Assembly (NCBI GenBank): GCA_012511925.1
Contig: JAAZFD010000020.1
Span: 1 to 7,348 of the forward strand
DNA length: 7,348 nucleotides
Direction: 5' to 3'
From: Clostridiales bacterium
GTDB taxonomy: Bacteria; Bacillota; Clostridia; Christensenellales; CAG-138
Below the pieces are notes generated by a model, which did not search any database, was not told the origin of the DNA, and worked only from the letters and a program-made list of their open reading frames with translations. The number at the start of each line of letters is the position of its first letter. Within the stretch, counting starts at the first letter, position 1. The translations under genes were made by a program, and so were the position numbers. Below, piece by piece: positions 1-5,593 of this stretch.

Positions 1-8
1 CAGTTAAA

Positions 9-14
9 TATAAT
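9..14 (+). promoter_or_regulatory. possible -10 element upstream of the lipoprotein/protease cluster
   Basis: A perfect TATAAT lies 58 bases before the first lipoprotein start, in a very AT-rich leader. Any -35 element would lie before the window, so this is only half a promoter, and AT-rich sequence yields such hexamers by chance. If real, it would serve the four co-directional genes that follow. Confidence 0.22.
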
Positions 15-72
15 AAATAATATAACCAATGATGAGTATTAAAAGAGATTTTCGAAGAAAGGAGATAAAACC

Positions 73-555
73 ATGAAACGAATTAGAATTTTTGCTTTGG
101 TGTTGTGCGTAGCTATTGTGCTTTTGATATTTAGCGGTTGTAATAGCAAATATGCAGATTCAGAAGGTAGGTTTCTTAAACCTAAAAAGCTAAGCTCAAA
201 ATTAGTAAAGCAAATTGAAGAGGACTTTGCTAAGTCTTTTGAGTATCCGTTAATAATTCTATCAGCTGACAACATTCAAAATTTTTATTATGGCACATAC
301 AACGGCGCCGTTGCATTGTTTATTCTACCTGTAGATATCGATGAGGAGGGGCATCAAAGTACCCAGTATATAGCAGGATATTCTTATGAGGTGTATGTTA
401 TTGGCGCTGCTATATACATTTACAAAGACGGCACGTTTACAGAGGGCAATGAAGCGTATGAAAAGGGCATCATTACAAAGCAGGATGCCAAAGCGATTAC
501 ATGGCTGTATAATAACCCACGCACTTGGCGTCCTAACGTAACAAAAAATGACTAA
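73..555 (+). CDS. putative lipoprotein, first of three tandem paralogues, unknown function
   Basis: 160-residue exported lipoprotein of a family I do not recognise by name. The N-terminus has Lys/Arg residues, a hydrophobic core at about 6-20, and a lipobox-like FSGC with the predicted lipidated cysteine at residue 23. It should therefore sit on the outer face of the cytoplasmic membrane. The -3 residue Phe is less usual than Leu. The mature part is short and soluble, with two motifs shared with the next two genes: YYGTYNG at 72-78 and YKDGTFTEGNEAYEKG at 117-132, followed by an acidic/Ala helix-like tail. The start is supported by a strong site (GAAAGGAGAT, 57-66) 6 bases before the ATG. It ends in TAA, 19 bases before the next start. 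It is closest to the third gene (1016-1495). No catalytic motif is visible. A role linked to the downstream protease (anchor, chaperone or inhibitor) is only a guess from position. Confidence 0.85.
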   Translation: MKRIRIFALVLCVAIVLLIFSGCNSKYADSEGRFLKPKKLSSKLVKQIEEDFAKSFEYPLIILSADNIQNFYYGTYNGAVALFILPVDIDEEGHQSTQYIAGYSYEVYVIGAAIYIYKDGTFTEGNEAYEKGIITKQDAKAITWLYNNPRTWRPNVTKND

Positions 556-559
556 ATAT

Positions 560-566
560 GAGGTGG
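560..566 (+). promoter_or_regulatory. ribosome binding site that fixes the start of the second lipoprotein
   Basis: GAGGTGG lies 8 bases before the ATG at 575. The longer in-frame alternative ATG at 548 overlaps the previous gene and has no Shine-Dalgarno sequence before it. It would also put nine extra residues, including Asp/Glu-type polar ones, before a normal signal peptide. The site therefore favours the start at 575. Confidence 0.75.
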
Positions 567-574
567 GAAACACA

Positions 575-991
575 ATGAAACTTACGAAAATTTTTGCTTT
601 GGTGTTGTGTTTGTGCTTGCTTGTAACTGCATTTAGTGGGTGCAGTAAAGAGGATAAGCTAAGCGCAAAGAAAGAACAGGAAATAAAGGAAGCGTATGTT
701 GTATTTCATAACGAGCAGTACCCAGACTACATTATAGATGTTGATACTGTTTTTATTCAACATTATTTTGGAACATACAATGGCGCAGCGGTTATGTTAA
801 TTGAACCCAACCGTTCAGTTGGACTGCTTGTCGGTTCCGTTGAAGTTGCAGGATATATAATAGAAACAAACTCGAGCGATGCACCTGTATTTGTTTACAA
901 GGACGGCAAATTCACTGAAATCGAAGAAGCGTATGAAAGCGGAATGCTTACGGAAGAGGATATTTGTGATATAGCAAATGGAAAAAAGTAG
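575..991 (+). CDS. putative lipoprotein, second and most divergent tandem paralogue
   Basis: 138-residue lipoprotein starting at the ATG at 575; a nine-residue longer version from 548 is possible but lacks a ribosome binding site. The signal sequence ends in FSGC with the lipid-accepting cysteine at residue 23, the same position as in its neighbours. It keeps the family signature: YFGTYNG in the middle, and YKDGKFTEIEEAYESG at 108-123 followed by a helix-like LTEEDI segment. It is shorter than its relatives because it lacks the YADSEGRFLKPKK-like stretch after the cysteine and the Trp/Pro-rich C-terminal tail. It ends in TAG, with an in-frame TGA only two codons later. Function is unknown. 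It lies between two more similar copies, so it is either an older duplicate or evolving under different constraint. Confidence 0.82.
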   Translation: MKLTKIFALVLCLCLLVTAFSGCSKEDKLSAKKEQEIKEAYVVFHNEQYPDYIIDVDTVFIQHYFGTYNGAAVMLIEPNRSVGLLVGSVEVAGYIIETNSSDAPVFVYKDGKFTEIEEAYESGMLTEEDICDIANGKK

Positions 992-1015
992 TTAAAATGA
1001 AAGGAAAGAAAAATT

Positions 1016-1495
1016 ATGAAACGAGTTAGAATTTTTGCTTTGGTGTTGTGCTTTGCATTTGTACTTGGACTGGTTGGCGGATGCAACAAAGATGAATATG
1101 CAGATGCTGAAGGTAAATATCTTAAACCAAAAAAACTAAGCGCAAAACTGGAAAAGCAAATTATTGAGGATTTTGATAAAACATTCAAAAGCCCATGGCA
1201 AAACTTACGGCACGATAATTTCGAAACTTTTTATTATGGTGTTTACAATGATGCGGTTGCTCTGTTAATTCTTCCAACAAACAGCGGTGCAGAATACCAG
1301 CATTGGGTAAATATAGCGGAGTATTCATACCAAGTTTTTGTTCAGGATGCCGCTATATACCTTTACAAAGACGGTACCTTTACAGTGGGCAACGAAGCAT
1401 ATGAAAAGGGCATCATTACAAAGCAGGATGCCGAGACTATTGTTTGGTTGTTTAACAACCAAGACGTATGGATTCCAGAACCCACATATAATTGA
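1016..1495 (+). CDS. putative lipoprotein, third tandem paralogue
   Basis: 159-residue lipoprotein very similar to the first gene along its whole length. It shares the signal peptide with VGGC (cysteine 23), the YADAEGKYLKPKKLSAKLEKQ-like region after the cysteine, YYGVYND at 73-79, and YKDGTFTVGNEAYEKG at 117-132 followed by a segment nearly identical to the first gene. The YYGTYNG motif has changed to YYGVYND here. The ATG follows AAGGAAAG at 1001-1008. It ends in TGA, 21 bases before the protease start, so the two genes are probably cotranscribed. No enzyme motif is visible. The presence of family members directly before an exported protease suggests a shared process at the cell surface, but nothing in the sequence proves it. 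Confidence 0.85.
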   Translation: MKRVRIFALVLCFAFVLGLVGGCNKDEYADAEGKYLKPKKLSAKLEKQIIEDFDKTFKSPWQNLRHDNFETFYYGVYNDAVALLILPTNSGAEYQHWVNIAEYSYQVFVQDAAIYLYKDGTFTVGNEAYEKGIITKQDAETIVWLFNNQDVWIPEPTYN

Positions 1496-1516
1496 TAAAT
1501 AAAAAAGGAGAAAATT

Positions 1517-3496
1517 ATGAAACTTAAACGATTAACAGCGTTTGCATTAGTGTTGGTTATGATTTTAACTACAACCAATATGCAAATTAAGGCAGCCCAC
1601 GGCGAATCAAATGTTGGCACCACTAAAACATCGGAAACGGGCAACAAGTTGGTTGACAGCTTTGCAGAGAAGTATTACTCTACTATTTCACTCGAAACCG
1701 AATTTACTGACAACGAGCTGCTTATAGTAATAAGCAGGCACTACGGAGTAATTAACAAAGATTACAGCATAGCTGATATGGCAACAGTAGTAAAAGACGG
1801 ATATTTGCAACAAAAAGATGGCAGATACGAGTTGAACAATGCGGCTCAAGCGTTTCAAGGACTTGATATTGTAACTCAAATCAATAACGAGATTGCGGAA
1901 AACATTGTTAAAATCGAAGACCTTTCACGAATTGACGGCGACATTGACGCGTTGGGGATTAACCGAGATACATACAAGCAAATCTTACTGCTAACTTTAA
2001 AAAACAACAGCAAAGAAAACGTTCTTAACATAATGCATCTGTTAGAGAAAAATCCCTACATCGAAAGTGCAGAACCGAACTTTATAATTAGAGATACTAC
2101 CAACGATATAGGGCTTAAAAAGATACCAACCGACCCGTATTATAATAACAGTTGGGGTTTGAAGGCGATAAAAGCAGACAAAGCTTGGGACGAGACTACA
2201 GGTTCTCGGCAAGTAAAGGTTGGTATTATAGACCATGGCATAAATTACCATTTGGATTTGGAAGCAAATGTATTACGCAATGAAGGACGAAATTTTGCAA
2301 ACCCAACCGGAAATACCTACGACTTTAACGGACACGGCACAGCAGTAGCGGGTGTAATAGGTGCAGTCGGTAACGGCGTGGATGGAGTAGGTACCTGCTG
2401 GAAAGTAGGCATGGTTCCATTAAAGGTTAAACAAAGTTCAAACGAAAGCTGGAATGAAAATCATATTCTTACTACTCGGATAGTTAATGCTATTGACTAC
2501 GCTAACGAAAATGATATTCCTATACTTAATATGTCTGTCCATTTTAATTATAATGAGTATAGTAATGCAGTAAAGAATGAGATAATCAATTATCCTGGGT
2601 TATTAGTAACCGCAGCAGGGAATTATGGGCTTAACATCGAAGCAACTTATGTAGGCACTGACAATTTACATAAAATCAACCCAGCACTATACGATCTAAC
2701 CAACATGATTACTGTATGTGCAGTACAAAAAAATGATGATGGTAGTCTTGGTCTTTGGCGTACGGGGCGTATCGGTGACGGCGACGACTCCAGTAGGGGA
2801 CCAAATGCTGTACATATTGCCGCTCCAGGTAGTAATATACTTACAACTGGTGATGCTCATAGTTATACTTCTGTTTCCGGTACTTCCTTCGCAGCACCCT
2901 TTGTAGCCGGTACCGCAGCACTGATAAAATCTGAATGTCCAGGACTTACAACCGCACAAATAAGAGCTTCGATAGTAAATACTGTTGCAGAAATAGATGG
3001 ATGGGAAAATGAAGGTATATGCTTGTATAATGGCGTTTTAAACGCTGAAGAAGCCCTAAAATATGCAAAAAAACTCGCAGGCGGAACTTTACCCGAGGGA
3101 ACATATTACATAAAAAATGTAAGAAGTGGGTTGTATTTATCTGTAAGAACACCCTCAGCAGTTGTGTATTCGCAAAGCGTTCAAAACCCATTCACTGGTG
3201 GAAGTGAGCAAAAATGGCGTTTGGAGTATAGTGGCAGTTCACTCACCCTTACCCCCCTATGCAACACCGATTTTAAGCTTTGTGTTGAAAATTCCAGTTC
3301 CCTAAACGATGCAAAAATCAAGGCGAGGGTTCCCAGCGGCGCACACAGTCAAGGGTACTATTGGTATGCTGTTCCAAATTACAATAATACGGGTTCGTAT
3401 CGGTTGGAGTCGCAATGCAGTGGGCGAAGTAAGGTGATTGCGGTAATGAACGCTTTGTTTACACCTGATGCTGACTGCACAATACGCCTTTGGTAG
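1517..3496 (+). CDS. secreted S8 (subtilisin-family) serine protease with C-terminal ricin-type beta-trefoil domain
   Basis: 659-residue exported peptidase that should cleave proteins outside the cell or in the wall. A Sec signal peptide covers about 1-27. A pro-region follows, and its end (LLEKNPYIESAEPNF, about 175-189) resembles the I9-type inhibitory propeptide. DPYYNNSWGL at about 206 marks entry to the catalytic domain, as in many subtilases. All catalytic positions are present: Asp239 (in IIDHGI), His273 (GHGTAVAG), oxyanion Asn369 (TAAGN) and Ser457 (SGTSFAAP). The Asp motif reads DHG rather than the usual DTG/DSG. The catalytic domain ends near residue 500. From about 525 to the end there is a ricin-like (RICIN) carbohydrate-binding type domain (GTYYIKNVRSGLYLSV, EQKWRLEY, ending IRLW), probably a targeting module. 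No LPXTG motif or S-layer anchor is seen, so it is probably secreted. The start has AAGGAG at 1505-1510. It ends in TAG, with TGA four codons later. Confidence 0.93.
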   Translation: MKLKRLTAFALVLVMILTTTNMQIKAAHGESNVGTTKTSETGNKLVDSFAEKYYSTISLETEFTDNELLIVISRHYGVINKDYSIADMATVVKDGYLQQKDGRYELNNAAQAFQGLDIVTQINNEIAENIVKIEDLSRIDGDIDALGINRDTYKQILLLTLKNNSKENVLNIMHLLEKNPYIESAEPNFIIRDTTNDIGLKKIPTDPYYNNSWGLKAIKADKAWDETTGSRQVKVGIIDHGINYHLDLEANVLRNEGRNFANPTGNTYDFNGHGTAVAGVIGAVGNGVDGVGTCWKVGMVPLKVKQSSNESWNENHILTTRIVNAIDYANENDIPILNMSVHFNYNEYSNAVKNEIINYPGLLVTAAGNYGLNIEATYVGTDNLHKINPALYDLTNMITVCAVQKNDDGSLGLWRTGRIGDGDDSSRGPNAVHIAAPGSNILTTGDAHSYTSVSGTSFAAPFVAGTAALIKSECPGLTTAQIRASIVNTVAEIDGWENEGICLYNGVLNAEEALKYAKKLAGGTLPEGTYYIKNVRSGLYLSVRTPSAVVYSQSVQNPFTGGSEQKWRLEYSGSSLTLTPLCNTDFKLCVENSSSLNDAKIKARVPSGAHSQGYYWYAVPNYNNTGSYRLESQCSGRSKVIAVMNALFTPDADCTIRLW

Positions 3497-3557
3497 TGCG
3501 CAAAATGACCTGTGGCTTTTTGAGTATGCGCCATAAGCATAAAAATAATCAAAGAAA

Positions 3558-3582
3558 AAAGCGGGGATTCAAACCCCGCTTT
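3558..3582. terminator. bidirectional Rho-independent terminator between protease gene and sigG
   Basis: A perfect 9-base-pair stem (AAAGCGGGG at 3558-3566 with CCCCGCTTT at 3574-3582) closes a 7-base loop. On the - strand the stem is followed by a run of six T, ideal for ending sigG transcripts. On the + strand the T run is shorter (TTTTATAT), which should still serve the protease operon. It lies 61 bases after the protease stop and 29 bases beyond the sigG stop. Confidence 0.9.
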
Positions 3583-3611
3583 TATATCTTGCAGAACAAA
3601 TTATGCCTTTT

Positions 3612-4394
3612 TTACACACTTTTCACATACTTTCGCATCTGTCTTAGCGCATTCTTTTCCAGCCTCGACACCTGCGCCTGCGAAATTCCAATCTCTGAAG
3701 CCACTTCCATTTGCGTTTTATTATCAAAAAAGCGAAGTTTTATGATTTTTCTTTCACGCTCGGTCAAATTATCCAAGCCCTTTTCGATTGCAACGGAATT
3801 CAGCCATGTTTCGTCTGAGAAGCTTTCGTCTTTAACTTGGTCGCAAACATAGATTGCATCTCCGTCATCGTGGTATATAGGCTCGAACAGCGAAATGGGG
3901 TCGGCAATAGAAGCGATTGCAAAAACAACCTCACTTTCTGTTATTCCTAACTCCTTGGCTATGTCTGCAATTTTCGGCTCGCATAGCTTTTCCTCCATAA
4001 GCCTTGTTCTTGCCTGCAATGCCTTGTAGGCGGTATCACGCAGAGAGCGGCTAACACGAATTGCCCCCGAATCACGCAAATGCCTGCGAACCTCGCCAAT
4101 AATCATGGGAACGGCGTAGGTAGAAAACCGCACTCCATGCTTTAAATCAAAATTATCTATTGCCTTGATAAGTCCTATACAGCCGACTTGGAAAAGGTCG
4201 TCCATAGTTTCGCCACGTCCTGAAAACCTCTGAATAACGCTTAAAACAAGCCTAAGATTCCCTATGATAAACTCTTCCCTTGCTTCCTCATCGCCAGACT
4301 TTACCTTTAGCATTAGCTCTGTGCTTTGAGCCGTCGTTAGCATGGGTAGCTTTGAAGTGTCTATTCCGCAAATCTCAACCTTGTTTAGTGCCAT
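3612..4394 (-). CDS. sigG: RNA polymerase sporulation sigma factor SigG (late forespore)
   Basis: 260 residues, the usual length of SigG, which directs late forespore transcription (spore protective proteins, germination genes). The N-terminus NKVEICGIDTSKLP is a SigG hallmark absent from SigF. Region 2 spans about 47-108 (GNLRLVLSVIQRF, DLFQVGCIGLIKAIDNFD, RFSTYAVPMIIGEVRRHLRD), followed by the IRVSRSLRD segment. Region 3 lies in the middle (SLFEPIY). Region 4.2 carries the DNA-binding helix-turn-helix TQMEVASEIGISQAQVSRLE at 227-246. The start has GGAGGG (complement of 4402-4407) 7 bases upstream. The neighbour upstream is a divergent surface-protein gene, so sigG is not directly behind sigE here. 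I could not find a convincing SigF/SigG-type promoter before it. The residue before GNLRL is Ile44, where Bacillus subtilis has Asn45. Confidence 0.97.
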   Translation of the reverse strand: MALNKVEICGIDTSKLPMLTTAQSTELMLKVKSGDEEAREEFIIGNLRLVLSVIQRFSGRGETMDDLFQVGCIGLIKAIDNFDLKHGVRFSTYAVPMIIGEVRRHLRDSGAIRVSRSLRDTAYKALQARTRLMEEKLCEPKIADIAKELGITESEVVFAIASIADPISLFEPIYHDDGDAIYVCDQVKDESFSDETWLNSVAIEKGLDNLTERERKIIKLRFFDNKTQMEVASEIGISQAQVSRLEKNALRQMRKYVKSV

Positions 4395-4504
4395 TTTTTA
4401 ACCCTCCGTTTGTACTTCTTTCTGTGCTTATGATTGCCGAATTTGCTAACGGTTATCCTGCGAATAAGGTAGATTTTTAATGTATGAAACTTGAATTTTC
4501 TTTG

Positions 4505-4533
4505 TTGACAATTCTCGTATTTGTAAATATAAT
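4505..4533 (+). promoter_or_regulatory. perfect consensus sigma-A promoter for the repeat surface protein
   Basis: TTGACA at 4505-4510 and TATAAT at 4528-4533 are separated by exactly 17 bases, matching the housekeeping consensus at all twelve positions. Transcription should begin near 4540, leaving an untranslated leader of about 65 bases before the ATG at 4607. It points away from sigG. I see no operator-like inverted repeat over it, so strong vegetative expression is expected unless a regulator binds a site I cannot recognise. Confidence 0.9.
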
Positions 4534-4585
4534 CTAAATTAGCAAAATATATCTGTTTAATATGGAGATAACTTTTTTGCATGGA

Positions 4586-4592
4586 AAGGTGG
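4586..4592 (+). promoter_or_regulatory. possible ribosome binding site for the surface-protein gene
   Basis: AAGGTGG lies 14 bases before the ATG at 4607, longer than ideal. Other in-frame starts at 4562 (ATG), 4577 (TTG) and 4589 (GTG) would add a polar extension before the signal peptide. A GGAG at 4564-4567 could serve the TTG at 4577. The start at 4607 is preferred because it gives a normal signal peptide, but the spacing leaves real doubt. Confidence 0.45.
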
Positions 4593-4606
4593 TTGGCGAA
4601 AACTAT

Positions 4607-5593
4607 ATGAATAGGCTTTATAGGTGGCTTTCTCTCGGTTTGATTATTGTTATGCTCGTGCAAATAGCGCCCCTCTCTAACGCTACAAATTTTAGCTGTG
4701 AAGCATACACTTATGAAAACATTAAGAACATTGGCGACATAAAAATTGCCCTCGTTTCAAATAAATTGGCTATCTCGAACCACTTGGTGTCTATTGGCGG
4801 AGGATTACAGGCAAACGCAATCAATCAAAGCAAAAAGCGAATCGATTTCAACCAGCTTTACGCTTCTGCCCTGCTTTGGAGCTTAACAAACGATAACAAG
4901 CTATACTCCGAATCCGATAACGCGTACATGGCGGTGCAAAAAAACAATCTTTTACTCACTCGTGATGAAAATTTAGCTTTAACGGTTGATATTCAAAAAG
5001 ATGGCAGAATTTTGTTTTATAACGATTCAACACCGATAAACATAGAATTTGATGCGCTGCATAGATGCTTTACTGTTGTAAACAAGCCTATTACCTTTAC
5101 AACACCGATTTTTGCGTATTTTAAACCTGTTGATGCGGTATTGAACACAACAGACGAAACCGCTGTACCAACAGCAGACGATTTAACTCCCGAGCCGACA
5201 GAAACGCCGACAGAAACGCCAACGCCCACAGAAACCGCAACCCAAACTCAAACGCCAACTCTAACGCCTGAAGCCACAGAAACGCCAACGCCGACTGAAA
5301 CCCCTATACCCACAATACCTGTTAGCGGAGTTGCACTAAGCCATTCGCAGATTACGATTATTGCAGGTGAAAAATTTAATATTAACGCAATTATCGCTCC
5401 CGAGGATGCAAGCGATAAGTCTGTTACATGGCAAAGCAATGATACTAATATATGCACCGTAGTTGATGGCGAGATTACTGGGCTTATGCGTGGCGATACG
5501 AATATTGTTGTAACAACGAATGACGGCGGCTTTACCGCTTCTTGCCTTGTTTCTGTTAGATACAATTCATTTACAGTTAGATTCTTGGATTAG
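4607..5593 (+). CDS. secreted surface protein, N-terminal part (stalk plus Big_2 domain), ended by an in-frame TAG
   Basis: 328 codons up to TAG at 5591. The preferred start at 4607 gives a signal peptide (NRLYRWLSLGLIIVMLVQ, then a probable cut near residues 22-28). Residues about 28-190 form an exported domain I do not recognise. A Thr/Pro/Glu-rich stalk at about 194-238 follows, then a bacterial Ig-like Big_2 domain at about 239-318 (VSGVALSHSQITIIAGEKF to CTVVDGEITGLMRGDTNIVV). The last residues (NSFTVRFLD) begin another module that is cut by the TAG and continues in the same frame afterwards. The family is typical of cell-surface adhesins or matrix proteins. A consensus promoter lies upstream. 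As written, this fragment would be secreted without a wall anchor. It is best read as the front half of the gene that continues to the window edge; an ATG at 4562 would make it 343 residues. Confidence 0.85.
   Translation: MNRLYRWLSLGLIIVMLVQIAPLSNATNFSCEAYTYENIKNIGDIKIALVSNKLAISNHLVSIGGGLQANAINQSKKRIDFNQLYASALLWSLTNDNKLYSESDNAYMAVQKNNLLLTRDENLALTVDIQKDGRILFYNDSTPINIEFDALHRCFTVVNKPITFTTPIFAYFKPVDAVLNTTDETAVPTADDLTPEPTETPTETPTPTETATQTQTPTLTPEATETPTPTETPIPTIPVSGVALSHSQITIIAGEKFNINAIIAPEDASDKSVTWQSNDTNICTVVDGEITGLMRGDTNIVVTTNDGGFTASCLVSVRYNSFTVRFLD
5186..5320 (+). repeat. Thr/Pro/Glu-rich stalk coded by short degenerate repeats
   Basis: About 45 codons of repeated PTETP-like units (PTETPTETPTPTET and variants), a flexible and possibly glycosylated spacer between the N-terminal domain and the Ig-like domain. 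The underlying DNA repeats gaaacgcc(g/a)ac-type units and could vary in length by slippage. The skewed composition also produces a long antisense open frame that is not a gene. Confidence 0.8.

Larger units (their letters stand above)
73..1495 (+). repeat. tandem gene triplication (three lipoprotein paralogues)
   Basis: Three consecutive genes of one family. A 21-base stretch in the signal-peptide coding part is identical in all three (87-107, 589-609, 1030-1050). A 33-base stretch near the 3' end is identical between the first and third copies (457-489 and 1400-1432). The first and third copies are clearly the closest pair. The pattern fits duplication in place, possibly with later gene conversion between copies one and three. 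Confidence 0.8.

Noticed and set aside
2696..2959. - strand open frame inside the protease gene
   Set aside because: Lies opposite the conserved catalytic region of the protease; no independent support.
3490..3852. + strand open frame over the terminator and the 3' end of sigG
   Set aside because: Crosses the terminator, has no ribosome site and lies antisense to a clear sigG.
4564..4570. CATATTA on the - strand (complement of TAATATG) as a SigF/SigG -10 for sigG
   Set aside because: No -35 element at the right distance and about 170 bases from the sigG start.
4562..4606. Longer start of the surface-protein gene at ATG 4562
   Set aside because: No ribosome binding site before it, and it adds a polar 15-residue extension ahead of a normal signal peptide.
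5248..5565. Antisense open frame rich in Val/Gly/Ser
   Set aside because: It is the shadow of the Thr/Pro/Glu stalk and Big_2 domain; its low-complexity product has no signal or start site.
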